A stretch of DNA of 64,000 nucleotides, from contig NC_087068.1 in assembly GCF_963678635.1 (NCBI RefSeq), positions 25,918,318 through 25,982,317 on the forward strand, given 5' to 3'. Every line of letters starts with the position of its first letter. Positions within the stretch are counted from its first letter, which is position 1. This document shows, piece after piece, positions 1-11,033 of the stretch. A program made the translations under genes and the position numbers. The notes beneath the pieces are model-generated. The model saw nothing but the letters and a program-made list of their open reading frames with translations, had not been told where the DNA came from and did not search any database. Origin of the DNA: Symsagittifera roscoffensis (lineage: Eukaryota; Xenacoelomorpha; Acoela; Convolutidae).

Positions 1-1
1 C

Positions 2-571
2 GCCTTTGAGACCCTTCGGCAGACTATCACCAACTCGGAAGGAAGGTATCAAGTTGGGCTTCTCTGGAAACCGAACGCCTGCCTTTCCAACAACTACTTT
101 ACTGCCGCTCAACAATTCAAGAAGAAGAAAACCCGCCTTCTCCACGATCCTGACAATCTTGCAATGTACCGTGACACCATCACAAACGATTTGACCAAGT
201 AATACATTCGCAAACTTCCAATTGAAGAAATTCCCTCAACAGGATGGATACTGCCAGAACACGGAGTGACGAATCCAAATAAGCCTGGAACACTCCGCGG
301 AGTTTCAAACACGAAAGCCAAATTCAAAAGAGCTTGCCTAAACGACATACTTTTATCTGGACTGGACCTCCTAAGCAACCTACTTGCCGTTTTTTGGCGT
401 TATCGAGAACGGAAATATCCCATCAATGCAGACCTTGAGAACAAGTACCTCGCCGCAGCAACTAGCTTCAGACAGACCACAAAATTCAGTCAACCGTCAG
501 CAGAAACGCTTCGCAAACTCATCACTGCTCTATGTAGCTGTTACAGTTCGCAACAAACACAATTATATTAA
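2..571 (+). pseudogene. BEL/Pao reverse transcriptase, N-terminal fragment (decayed)
   Basis: One reading frame runs through this stretch with a single in-frame stop (TAA at 200-202). It starts with the Pao pre-RT signature ETLRQTI...EGRYQVGLLW and continues into RT palm motifs: PEHGVTNPNKPGTLRGV, a SNTKAKF stretch where the family has a D-A-S-A-K-F-like motif, then LNDILLSGLDLLSNL and an ADLE block where the first catalytic Asp is expected. In the family this enzyme copies element RNA into DNA. The fragment ends before the YxDD box, which does not follow here; the next sequence is protease-like. It is therefore a piece of another copy lying upstream of the element at 574-4713, not its 5' end. 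Family assignment is firm; no activity is expected. Confidence 0.8.
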
Positions 572-573
572 CA

Positions 574-1110
574 CATAGGCCTTTCTTGACAATGGAAGCA
601 ATGACAGTTATTTGCTACAATCGACATCCGGCTTTCTTCAGTTGGACGAAAGCCTCGAAACAGAAGAATTCGTCATTGATCATTATCTTGATTCGAAACA
701 AATCAAAGCACGATCTGTTGAATTGACCATTCACCCGTTTGCAAACCTCAAAGAACAGTTTATAGTGAAACGTGCTTAGGTGCTTGACAAGCTGAACCTA
801 GAAAATCTTCAACCCGATAAACCCAACAGCATCTGCAGCAGTTACAACCATTTAGAGGACATCATTTTTCCAGATTTCGACAACAACCAATTTCAATTCT
901 CATTGCAACTGGCAACATTGATCTTGTTACATCTCAAGCAAAATTAAAAGGACCAGGAAAGGCAACACCTGCATTTTCCACACCTCATGGTTGGACAATT
1001 GGTGGTCCAACAGCCGACATACTCGGTAGTTTAATTTCCGTGCCTACTCTTCTCACATCAACGATAACAACGAGGACGCACACCTTTCCGGACTACTTGC
1101 GTCCACCTGG
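574..1110 (+). pseudogene. BEL/Pao aspartic protease region (decayed)
   Basis: Several short frames carry family-like pieces. LDKLNLENLQPDKPNSICSS and a LEDIIFPDFD stretch (about 781-880) resemble the middle of the Pao retropepsin domain, and TPHGWTIGGPTADILGSL (about 966-1032) matches the T-P-x-G-W-x-x-G-P strand near its end. In-frame stops and frame changes occur throughout. The block lies directly upstream of a second pre-RT leader at 1114, as expected for gag-protease-RT order. No DTG active-site triad could be read, so the assignment rests on position and the GWTIGGP motif. Confidence 0.55.
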
Positions 1111-1113
1111 GGA

Positions 1114-1392
1114 ATGGAAACTTACGGAACCTGTCCCAAGATAACTCTCTCCAAAGACAAAAAACATGTCCTTGAGACCCTTCGGCAGACTATCGCCTAC
1201 ACAGAAGGAAGGTATCAAGTTGGACTTCTCTGGCAAGATTTTTACAAGTATAATCGTTTCTTTTTTGGTGCTAAAAGCTCGCCAACTTGTGCAAACTTCC
1301 CTCTCCAAATTTGTGGTGACGACAACAAAAACGACTACCTCCACGTCAAAGAACATATCGGCAGGAGCTTTTACATGGACGATTTCTTCTAG
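1114..1392 (+). pseudogene. BEL/Pao RT leader joined to RT palm (internal deletion)
   Basis: A 92-codon frame repeats the pre-RT signature KKHVLETLRQTIAYTEGRY seen at 2-70, then jumps after VGLLWQ directly to FFFGAKSSPTCANFPLQ, which belongs about 100 residues further into a Pao RT, and ends with the catalytic YMDD box in RSFYMDDFF followed by a stop. The intervening RT segment, present in the 2-571 fragment, is missing here. The join is inside a Leu-Trp-rich stretch that resembles both sides, so recombination at short similarity is a reasonable explanation (inference). The YMDD residues themselves are intact. Confidence 0.8.
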
Positions 1393-2460
1393 TCAACCAA
1401 CACCGTGGAGGAAATGTTACAACTTTCTACTGATTTACAAAAATTACTCGCCACCGGGAAGTTTAAACCTGACTAAGTGGATCACTACAAACTCAGAGGT
1501 TTTAAGTGCAATACCTCAGCAACACCGCGCCATATCTCACAACGAATTGAATGACCCAAAAACGAGGAAACGTATGTTGGGAGACGAATGGAATATTTCC
1601 TCTGATTCAGTAGTTTTTCAGCTGAAGAAAATTCAGGATCTGAAAAGGTAGAAGCCACGCAGCGCAACTTTCTGCATGCTTCATCCTCCATATTCGACCC
1701 TCTTGGCTTCGCCGCACCCATCACAATTCACCTCCGAGTTCTACAGTAAACACATATGGAGAAAAAGACTAAAACGGGACAAAAAAATTACCAAAGAGGA
1801 GCTCCCCGAGCACTTTGATCTTCTCCAAGAAGCCAACAATCCTCAACCGCTCCATGTGCCTCGCCATTAATTCGCACAGTTGACCTCAGAAATTACGTTG
1901 CACATTTTTCAGATGCTTCTTACGCACCTCTTGCTTCAGTAGCTTACCTTGTTTACACAACGGAATCCGATACAAAGCCAAAAGTTACGTTTGCTTTAGG
2001 CAAGGCCCGCGTAGCCCCGTTGAAACAACACACCATCACGAAACTGGAACTCCGAGGAGCTCTGTTTGGTGAACGTCTTGCTGGTTTCACCAAGCAACAC
2101 CAACGCTTCTCTCTAAAGCACACTTATCTCTGGGCCTATAGCAAACAAAGTTTTTGTTGTAAATTGTGTAGCAGAGTTAATGGAGCTCACCCAATCTAAT
2201 CAGTGGAAACACTGCCCAGGTTACCTCAACCCAGCCGATGATGGAACTCCTGAAATCCCCTTTTCAGAGTTCAACCTTAACAGCCGTTGGTTCAGTGGAC
2301 CAAATCTCTTTCTTCAGCCAGAATATGCTTAGCCCAAACGGCCTTTTGAAACAGCTTCTCCTTCAAACACTGAAGAAAGCGACAGACAACATGGTTGCGT
2401 TTTCAGCGATACCGAAAAGTGTTTGCTCGATCAGCGTCATTCTTGCTAAATGACAGACTT
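1393..2460 (+). pseudogene. BEL/Pao thumb, connection and RNase H-like region (decayed)
   Basis: Successive frames show family-typical pieces in the expected order: EEMLQLSTDLQKLLATGKFK (about 1411-1470), SSIFDPLGFAAPITIHLR (about 1686-1737, a hallmark of the Pao post-RT domain), FSDASYAPLASVAYLVY (about 1907-1957, RNase H-like first Asp strand) and KARVAPLKQHTITKLELRGA (about 2000-2060). Stops and frameshifts separate them. The residue order supports one old insertion in plus orientation continuing from 1114-1392. Confidence 0.75.
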
Positions 2461-2779
2461 CCAATCTCCCACGATTAGCAGCTGCGGCATCAATTACGAA
2501 CGCTTTTCGAAGTGAAACCGCCTTCTCCGCGCAACAGCTTTTGCTCTTATTGCAGCCGCACTGTTGAGAAACTCATCCAGCATATCTTCAATTGGTCGAT
2601 CAGTCTCAAAAACCCCTCATCAGAAACCTCGTCAACTTCAGAAACCTCGTAACTTCAGAAACCTTGTCAAAATAAAATCAGACACCTCGTCAACAAATTC
2701 AGTTTTCACCCTCAGCAATCTCACCCCCTTCGACAACTGAAGACAATCGACACCATATTATCAACCTGAACGCATACGA

Positions 2780-3545
2780 CATCGAGTCGACAATGAAATT
2801 TTTCATCAAAAAATCACAACAGGACTCTTTTCCGAACGAGCTGAAAGATCTGCAGAAAAGAAATATCGTTGCTACTTCTAGCCGAATCCGACCTTTATCG
2901 CTTTTTCTCCCTAAATCGAAAACCATGCGAGCCAAAAGAAGACTACAAAAGTCAAGACTTGACTATTGCTCAAAGCATCCCGTTATTTTAGATGCAAAAC
3001 ATCCAGCTACTTCCCTCCTCATACAACATGCTCACATCTCTAATGAGCCTTTCCCACCCGAGCATACACGCAACACACTCCAAGCTGACTATTTGATTCT
3101 CTCAGCCCGATCTTGAATACGTAAAAAGTATAACAGTTGCTACGATTGCCGACGCCAGCTCGTCTATGGACTCCAACCTTAAATGTCTCCTCTCCTTTCA
3201 TGTCAATTTCCATCAGATTAACCCTTATTTTTTCAGCAAACTGGTCTTGACTTTTTTGGACCATTCGCGTCAATCAATTCAACCACCTATAACAAACGGT
3301 ATGGACTAACAAACGTGCCCTGACCTATCATCCGCCTCTTCTTTGCAAGAAGAGACACGCTTCAGAAATCTGCTCTGACAACGAAACAAATTTTACAGCA
3401 GCCGAAAAATAATTTGATGACCACCTTCGACAGCTCATCGATGAACCAATTTTTTTGGATACCACCAGATATTTTGGAAATTCAACCTTGTCTATGCACC
3501 ACATTTTGGTGGCGTCTGGGAACGTCTCATTTGTTGCGTGAAAGA
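2780..3545 (+). pseudogene. BEL/Pao integrase, zinc-binding and core region (decayed)
   Basis: The frame at 2793-3116 matches the Pao integrase N-terminal region: KSQQDSFPNELKDL, then SRLDYCSKHPVILDAKHP and LLIQHAHISNE, which contain the conserved HPxILD element and the paired histidines of the zinc site. YDCRR (about 3139-3160) supplies cysteines of that site in another frame. QTGLDFFGPF (about 3239-3268) is the family G-x-D-F-x-G-P strand holding the first catalytic Asp of the integrase core. Frameshifts and stops interrupt everything afterwards, and I could not place the second Asp or the Glu. Confidence 0.75.
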
Positions 3546-3972
3546 CTCTCTATACGCCATCATTGGATCTAAAGCCCTCACAGTTGATACTTTTGACACC
3601 TTGTTGTGCGAGATTGAACTGTTTATGTATTAACAACCCAGCACGACTGTATCGTCTTCTCCGTGCGACATCGAAGCCCTGGCCCCTAAACCTTTCCTTC
3701 TCGGAAGAATGTTTGCCATTCAAGCCATTAACATTGATGAAGCAATGGAAATTTGCACAGCAACTATCAGACCATGTGTGGAACTGCCTACTGAAAGAGT
3801 TCATCCCAACTCTGCTTCTCCGACTGAAATGGACCTCGAAAACTCCGCCTATTTCAAGTGGATAACCCGTTTGGCTTTTAGGAGACCTAACTCCTCGTGG
3901 ATTATGGCCTCTAGGTCGCATAGAATCGCCGATGCCATCAGCCGACAATGTAATACGACAATACAACGTTAG
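3546..3972 (+). pseudogene. BEL/Pao integrase C-terminal region (DUF5641-like, decayed)
   Basis: Two overlapping frames together follow the DUF5641 pattern found at the C-terminus of Pao pol proteins: W-x-x-LLKEFIPTL-x-x-R-x-KW about 3778-3832, a G-D-N-P-like turn about 3857-3870, and a P-x-S-S-W-I-M-A-S-R-S-H-R-I stretch about 3889-3930 that corresponds to the family P-x-x-W-x-x-G/A-R-I element, ending near ISRQCNTTIQR. A frameshift lies around 3840-3870. This is the 3' end of the recognisable pol sequence. Confidence 0.65.
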
Positions 3973-4713
3973 AACCTGCCGTTGAAGTGTTCAAATACCA
4001 GCAATACGCCTCGCTCCTGTTTGTCCCGACTTCTACACTCAACAATCCGCGCCAAAGAACAGCGATCAAACTGGAGCATCCTCTATAATGCCGACATCCT
4101 TAGAACTAAAAACGGAAAAGCCTGCCAGCTTTACCTTCCTAGGCGATTTTCGACATACATCAACGACGATAACCCGATGCCAAAAAAGACTTTTCGTATG
4201 ACAACGACAACTGATACGCAACAACAGCTTTTTTGCCAGAAGTCTACTCTCGCAATGTTTACTCCAATGTTTGTTTATGCTCTCATCTTCTCTACATAAA
4301 TTTCTGAGTGCAACCAGATTTCTTCAACCTGTAATTACTTGGATAACGACAACGACTAATCGATTTTCTTCGACAAGAACAGCAGAAAACAACGACCAGC
4401 CAATCTCCTTGATTCATCATATCTGAATTCTATTCCGGAACATGATCAACTGCAACAATCGACCTGCTCGTTCAATCAGAATCTAACTTTCTTTTCCGTA
4501 GCCGAAATTTTGAACTGAGCTCAGGACAACAGAGAAACCTCAATTTGACATCCTACGAACCTAATCTCGACAACCGACGACTTCAACTTAGACAGCCAAC
4601 TCGACAAGCTAGCACACTCAACTCGACATAGCTTAGGACTAAGCTACGGGACTCCCCACCCCAACTCCTCCCGATTTTTCAATTTTATTTTGCGATTGCA
4701 AAATAGGGCCGAC
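3973..4713 (+). other. Untranslated 3' tail of the BEL/Pao element
   Basis: No recognisable protein segment. A 105-codon frame at 3982-4299 has no family features. Base composition is still richer in C and G than the flank downstream of 4714, consistent with belonging to the element. It ends in AAAATAGGGCCGAC just before the candidate LTR start, a weak match to a polypurine tract. Confidence 0.4.
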
Positions 4714-6174
4714 TGTAAATTGCACTACTGTTTGATGCACAGTTTCAACAACATCAAGGCATATATATGTTGCACGCATATATATGCGACGACGAAGAAA
4801 ATGAAATCATTCCAAAAAACTCATGAACACAAAAATTTTGAAACTATTCTTGACAATTGTTATTAGCTCTTGAAATAAAACAAGGAAACTAATTAAATAG
4901 AAAAACTTGAGATAAAACAGATACTACATTTTTTGAATTTACAAGTCTTGTTCTATTTGGGGTTTGAATTTTTTTTGTTTTCTTCTTTTCTGCGTTTTTT
5001 TCCTACGGCAATCAGAGTTTTGATGGCGTTTTCGGTACCACTAGTCGCTTCTATTATATAGTCCTATTAAACGGGCAATCGCGATAGATTTCTATGACCC
5101 GTTGAACCGGCTTGTAAACTCGTACGTCGCTGATGACCTCCCACCTTTATGATAAAAGTGAATTGGCGAATATTTGACTGTACGCTATCCTGAAGTTGAT
5201 AGATGAAAATTAAATTTTTCCCCCACTAAAGCCCCGTTTATCTCCGTCGCATCATTATCCTCAGCCTCTTTCATGTTCGGCATTCAATGCCGATTGCAAT
5301 TTGCCTACTTGCCTACAGCTTTCGAGTTAAACGCTATAACACCGCCCTCACTCGTACCACTTTGCTGTTAAGGCAATATGAGCTTCAAAACAGGGCTCTG
5401 TTAACTCCTTCGTATTATTTCTGCATCCTTTGTCGAGCAAATCACGAAGCATCCGACCAACTTTAGTCAATATAAGAATCGCAGCTTTTTATCTTACTTT
5501 TGACCAGTTACACTCGGTCTTGAAGCAACGTCTTGCCCTTTAATTTTTGATAATCTCCACTCTTTTGAAGTAAATGGGCATTTTTGGATGCAGGCCACAA
5601 TTGAACTCTTAATGAGTGTGCTAATTTTGTTGCGTGTTTTTATGTTAGGGATCCAATTTTTGTATATCCACCTCCCCGATGGTCTGTAAATTCTTGCTCT
5701 CGGTCAGACAACGCCCGATAGCTGACTTGATCTTTCCGTTAGTTGAGTTTCTACTGAAAACGACAAACTACAGAGAAAAGGTGGGATATTTGGGTTTTTG
5801 TTTCCAATTTCGTTTTCAAACACGTAGCAAATTTAAATACTGGAGCATCCTGCTCACATTCAGGCAATAATAAGCAATGACCTTTCTTGAGCTGAAACTT
5901 CCTCGTGCAGAACGATCAAGGTTAACTTATTCAGTCAGGATAAAATAAATTGCGCTACTTATTCAGTTAGACTGAGTAAAAACTCAGTTAGGCTACCATA
6001 GGTTCTGGAAGAGTTGACACAGAGATGGTATGAAAAATTGACTAGTGTAATATTCTGTAGCTCCGCTTTGTTTCACCATATCTCCCAATTTTTTTCATCA
6101 GTCTGCGTTAGATTTTGTGTCACGCTTCTTAGCTACATCGTGTCCATCTAAGATGAGCAACATTTTGCTTTATT
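4714..6174 (+). repeat. Candidate 3' LTR start of the BEL/Pao element and gene-free flank
   Basis: TGTAAATTGCACTAC begins at 4714 right after the pol tail, the usual TGT start of a BEL-family LTR. No second copy lies in the window, so the LTR end cannot be fixed; it could lie anywhere up to about 5900. A short inverted repeat, GCATATATATG and CATATATATGC, lies at about 4760-4785. The rest of the stretch shows no gene, only short frames (the longest is 63 codons at 5679-5870) with no family features. Confidence 0.4.
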
Positions 6175-6948
6175 GTTCCGACTTTCGATACGAAACTAAC
6201 GGAATATTTGTGCTCTAGTGGGTTTTTTTTTCTACAGACAAATTTCGACTTTTTAACTAGCCATATTTGACGAAGTTTTTTTTATAAAACTTAAAAATTT
6301 GTTGTCCTGAGCAACAATTTGAAAAAAAAACATTTCACCTGTGATTATTTTTCGTTAGGTTATGGGCGTTTAAAGATTGACATTTTGGCCGATTTGGGAC
6401 AATTAACGCGCGATATATTTCGCGCTATAAACGCGTAAGCGAGATTTAATCCGTCTTAGAAATCGTTCCAAATTGGTTGAAAGAAGCTTATTTGCCATAA
6501 TTGATTTGTTAATCAATAATTTGGATATAGATAATTTTTTAGGATACTTTGTACTCTCACAAAAAGTAATCATGGTGACCAGAAAAATGATAACAAGACT
6601 GGTCGTATCAGGGCGAAGCCCTGAATGTTCCGACTGCCTTTTAAGGTTTATGGAGCAGTAATAACATAAAAAATTAAATGAAATAATGGAGCAGTAATAA
6701 TATAAAAAATTAAATGAAATTAATTGTCCCAAATTAGCCAAAATGGCAATCTTTAAACCCCCATAAATTTACAAAAAATAATCACAGGTGAATTATCTCT
6801 TCAAATTTAAGCTCAGGACAACCATTAATTTTTGAATGATATAAAAAAATTCCGTCAAAATGGCTAGTTAAAAAGTCGAAATTTGTCTGAAGAAAAGAAA
6901 ACCACCCCGAGCACAAATGTTCCGTTACTTTCGTATCGAAAGTCGGAA
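6175..6948 (+). mobile_element. Foldback (long inverted-repeat) element, copy in unit A
   Basis: The left arm begins TTCCGACTTTCGATACGAAA and the right arm ends with its reverse complement, TTTCGTATCGAAAGTCGGAA (6929-6948). Complementarity continues inward for about 230 bp: CTAGCCAT.TTTGACG pairs with CGTCAAAATGGCTAG, and TTAAAGATTG..ATTTTGGCC pairs with the segment near 6735. The central ~300 bp contains, in reverse orientation, the CAGGGCGAAGCCCTG stem-loop and its flank. So this copy looks like one element with a reversed partial copy inserted or copied into it. It encodes no protein; mobility would depend on an enzyme supplied elsewhere. Confidence 0.8.
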
Positions 6949-7657
6949 AAATAATCAAAATTACCGACAAACACTGATAGCGCACAGTTACATCCGTGAT
7001 GAAGGAAGTGCAGCGGAGCAAGCGGTCGCTCGCTTCTTGCCAATGCCGAGTTTGAAATTGTTGTTCCGACTAGCTAATTGTTTTGATTTTACTAGAAAAT
7101 TGATTTGCTACAAAACAGTCACCTAAGAGTGTTAGAACCTCAAAGCATAATTTGAGTGAAGCGTGTCAATCAAAAAACAGTTTTCACTGCCCTGTTCAAT
7201 TTATAGATTAATCTGATGTCAGAGAAGTTATTTTGTTTGCATATTGTTATCTGTCGACATGGAGATAACGCTGTGAACATGAATCAATAGTTCGAACTGT
7301 CGACAGAGTGGACGTAGACACCTGTGATAGCAGAACTTGATCTCAAGACGATATTTTTTATGATTTTATCTTTGTTTTAAGAGCTGTCTGGTGCGCATTT
7401 CTTGATCACTTTGCTTCAGCTTTGTAAATCACCTTCACCTCTTTTAAAGTCTGAAACTCAAAGTTTTGAAAAGTAATTTTTAGTCTGAAGCTTAAAAAAT
7501 TATTTTCGTGCGAGTGTGAGTTTTTTATTACATATTTGCTATTATATTCGCAAAAAATTCCTATGTAACCACAAAACAAGTTGAATTTTTGTGTCTTTCG
7601 ACGCCATGTTAAGCACAAAGGGCGGAATTTGGAGTCATGCACTCTTATAATTAGAAC

Positions 7658-7960
7658 AAACAAAATGCTCGTATCAAGGCGACACAGTCAAAGTTCCGAT
7701 TGCTTCTTACGCTTTATAGAATAATGTTCGCTATGAAAAAAAATGTTTGAAAAATGTTCGCTTTGTTTAGTATAAAGCAAAGTTCTAAACAGACCGAATA
7801 TGATGCCTCAATTCAAATTGGCACTACTTTCCAAGACCGATTAAATCGCCACTCACGCGGTAATAAAACGAAATTATCGCGCATTAATTATTGTCACAAA
7901 TTGTCGAAATAGGCAATTAATCAATGAACCCCCATAACTTTACAAATAAACTACTCGCAC
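7658..7960 (-). mobile_element. Decayed inverted relative of the foldback element
   Basis: The stretch reads as a diverged reverse complement of the element's inner portion. CGATTAAATCGCC..CGCGGTAATAAA, TATCGCGCATTAATTATTG and CCCCCATAACTTTAC correspond to GTAAAGTTATGGGGG, CAATTAATGCGCGATA and CGCGTAAGCG..TTTAATCCG in the intact copies. The TCGTATCAAGGCGAC block near 7670 matches the CAGGGC stem-loop region with its stem broken. It recurs in unit B about 5627 bp downstream. Confidence 0.5.
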
Positions 7961-8739
7961 CCGAGCTTAGGCGTAAGTTGTCGACTATAACGGCTGATTA
8001 TGTTGGTAATTTGACAGGGGGCTATTCTCATGCGCGAAAGACCGAATGAGCGAAAAAAACTCGTGAGCGAAGAACCGAAAACAAAATTAGCCGAAAGTCA
8101 TTTTTTAAAAAGAAACAATTGCCATTCAGTTGAATGAAGCAATATTTTGCTTCTTTCATAACGAAACCCTTGAAATATAAAGTTTTGTTCCAATTCGGCC
8201 AATATCAATATTCAGTCCCTGGAAATGTTTACTTTCTTTCCAAATTTTAGTTTACTGAAATCTGATTGGCTGATTTTTTGATTGACGCGCATTCGGTCCT
8301 TCGTCTATGAGGAATTCCACCATTTGACCATCATAACTGATTATTATTGTGATATTTTTAAAGAGATTATAATCTCTTCTAAACGATTTTATTTGACTTT
8401 AGCTCATACAAAAACTCTTTAAATCGAATATAATCTGTATCTTGCCGAAACTTTTTCACACCAAAAGTATTACTCAATTAAATCATATTGGTTATTTTTT
8501 TTCGGTCGATATCAAATCTCTAAAAGTAAGATATCTGTCACACTTTCGTTCATCTGAGCTCAAAAATTTACCACGAAGCAAAAGTTTCATAGAGATTCCT
8601 TCTTTTTAGATGAAAGGTTCCCCGGGTAGGTGAAAAACAGTTCTATCACATACATCATGAAACTAAATCAATTCGCTGATATTTTTCAGCTCTAATCGAG
8701 AAGAAATGAACTCTTTCTGTCTCAGAAATACATTTAATT

Positions 8740-9050
8740 ACGTTTACTGTATGTGCTTTGTGTTTCTCTGGAGATAGAAAAATTGTTGTGACAGCAAATG
8801 CATAGTTCAAACTGTCGACATAGCGTTATAATCAGACTATGACGCTCTGCCCCAATTTTTTTCTGCCGATTTTATTTCTCAGTAACTAATTTAATCGCTC
8901 TTTACTCTTTATTTCTGAGAAACAAATTCATTCGCTTTTTACTAGTTGTGTTTTGTGTTTCTCTGGAAATGGAAAAATGTAGTGAAAGTAAATGCATAAC
9001 TCAAACTGTCGACAGAGCGTTTTAATCGAGCTATGACGCTCTGTCGACAT
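8740..9050 (+). repeat. GTCGAC stem-loop dimer upstream of exon copy A
   Basis: Two diverged direct copies with a period of about 190-200 bp, each reading TTTGTGTTTCTCTGGA..AAATGCATA..TCAAACTGTCGACA..AGCGTT..TATGACGCTCTG. The second copy carries a perfect 14-bp inverted repeat, TGTCGACAGAGCGT (9007-9020) against ACGCTCTGTCGACA (9036-9049), around a 15-nt loop. The stem is damaged in the first copy. A further GTCGAC pair lies at about 7250-7310. The dimer lies 130-450 bp upstream of the exon at 9184, so a regulatory role is possible but is not shown by the sequence. Confidence 0.6.
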
Positions 9051-9183
9051 TTTGGTTTACAGATTTGCATTCAATTTTGTTTCGCTCTGTCGATAGAAAC
9101 ACATAACACTAGATTATAGCAAAGAGAATTCATTTGACTAACATAAATCTATCATTTTGTTTCCTATCCTTAACATTAATAAT

Positions 9184-9341
9184 ATGGCAGCGAATTTACA
9201 AGTTAGATCGTACAGTGTGGTAGAAAAGAACTTAACGTCGTCCCAGCCATTAGCAGCTGTCGCAATTGCTTATTTGGTGCCATCGTTCACTAAACACTGG
9301 GGAGTTGTGCTGGATGTTTATGATGGCAATGACATACCAAG
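9184..9341 (+). CDS. Candidate coding exon 1 (copy A) of a permuted papain-fold-like protein
   Basis: ATG at 9184 opens 52 codons plus two bases, ending at CCAAG followed by the donor GTATAC (9342), so the exon ends in phase 2. The peptide begins MAANLQVRSY, then reads PLAAVAIAYLVPSF and FTKHWGVVLDVYDGN. H38 in HWG followed by hydrophobic strand residues is the arrangement of the N-terminal His of permuted papain-fold families (LRAT, PPPDE and relatives). Exon 2 candidate 61953-62331 begins in phase 2 and supplies an NCQEF motif. The nearly identical exon at 14808 differs at three amino acids (N4S, V26A, D50G). An upstream ATG in the same frame (9157) is possible; 9184 is preferred because it is shared with copy B. 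Function is inference from motif layout only. Confidence 0.55.
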
Positions 9342-9362
9342 GTATACTCCCGGGTTCACCAA

Positions 9363-10262
9363 AACTTCTTATCATACAATTTCCATATATGAGAAACTTC
9401 TTCTCATACAATTTCATACAATTCCATACGTACAGAAAATTGTATGAAAACTCTATGATGAGCATTTTTCCATATATGACAATTGTATGATAAGTGTTTC
9501 CCATAAACCAAAAATTTTGATTTTTTCTTTCTAAATTTAGTTTCTGAAAAATTTTTGATTGTAATTGCAACCGAACACAAGTGACAAAGACCTTGGTTAC
9601 TCAAAACACCAAAGATTGGACGGTCTTGCATTTACAATGCATAGAAAACGCGACCTGAATTTGGCTGTCTTTCACAATTGATATAACAAAAGTAACAAAT
9701 TTATATTTTTTGGCAAAACTTTTTAACGATGATTATATTAGATTTTTGAATTTTCAAATTATCAGACATTGATCAAGGCATACATAAACGCCATACAAAA
9801 TAAAGAGGAGTTTTAAGCGTTTTTGAAAAAAAAATCGAGTGAAAAGAAAATAAAAGCCAATTTTATCGTATCCAGGACTACGTTATGCACACAAAATATT
9901 AAATTTTGCATGCAAAATTTTTTTTCGAAAAATGTTTGTTTGCGTTAGAAATCGATTTGCGGTTGAAAAAAAAACAAAAAAATTTTTGGACCAAATTTTC
10001 AAAATAACTTGAAAATTTGTTTGTGTCGCCATCAAAAAAATGCCAGTCATACAATTTCCATATATGGGAATTGTATGATAAGCATTTTTTTCAAAAAACG
10101 AAAACCCCAGTTTTTTATCACCAGATTGTTTTATAAGAATCAAACAGCCACAGAAATGAGTTTTTACCAGTTTTTTAACCATTTTTAAAAATTGTATGAA
10201 AATTGTGCATGACAAGCATTTTCCCACACACTTGATGTATGGAATTGTATGATAAGCATTTT
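9363..10262 (+). repeat. Cluster of ATACAATT-palindrome motifs after exon copy A
   Basis: Repeated short inverted motifs built on CTTATCATACAATTTCCATA and its complement CATTGTATGATAAG-like forms. Pairs lie at about 9367-9390 with 9473-9494, at 10046-10085 as one compact palindrome around CCATATATGG, and as half-sites at about 10190-10262. They look like small foldback insertions or replication-slippage products. No reading frame here has family features. Unit B has the same cluster at about 14987-15676, shortened by deletion between two half-sites. Confidence 0.55.
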
Positions 10263-11033
10263 CGGTGTATGGAGGTCAACCCGAGCTAGCAGCTCAATAT
10301 ATGTTCACAAGTTTTTCAATTAGTTTCAGGGTGCCCGCACTACAAAATTGAATTGTATCGACTTATATCCGTTATAAATTAAATTAAATCGGACCCAAAT
10401 TGATAAATCTTGTTAGTTTTAGAAACTAAAATGGAATTTAAAGCGATTTAAATCAATTCATTCAGGAAATATTGGACCAATTTCAGTATCTAAAAAATTG
10501 GTTTGGATGGATTTTGATAACCAGTTAAATCTCTCCAAGACTTGCCAAATTCGGTTTCAATCAGGTTTTGGGTTGTAATAAGATCAATTCTGTAGACTCA
10601 AAAGCAGTTTTCGACATATTCTCAATCATTTTTTAATCTACAAAGATTTCATAATCAAAATTTTGTACTCAAAAAAATCTACGTCTGTTTAACTGTGAGC
10701 TGCAGTCACTTAAAGAAGAATTGCCCTTGAAGAGTTGAATGCAACCTAACAAGGGGATACCTGGAAGATTCTGCAATCTAAGGGATCTTGCTTAAATAAA
10801 AAAAATGTTTAATGGCTATTCATATCAAAAATTGCATATTAATTAATCTCGTAGTTTCTTTTCATTTCAAAAATCAGCTCAAAAATATACTGAAAATCAT
10901 AATGTACCTTTTTAAATTATAAGTTGTGTAAATTAGGTTTGAAAAAATGAACAACACTTGATTCAAATGTGCTTGAATCAATTTTTTAAATACAAAAACA
11001 AAACTACATGGGGATAAAAAAGGGTAATTTTTG

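Noticed and set aside
6917-7126. 69-72-codon frame, repeated at 12544
   Set aside because: It starts inside the right arm of the foldback element and is kept only because the whole unit was duplicated recently. No splice sites or motifs support it.
9250-9570. Minus-strand 106-codon frame opposite exon copy A (also 14874-15194)
   Set aside because: It covers the intron palindromes and is antisense to the exon; its MGNTYHTIVIYG-type repeats are translations of the ATACAATT palindromes.
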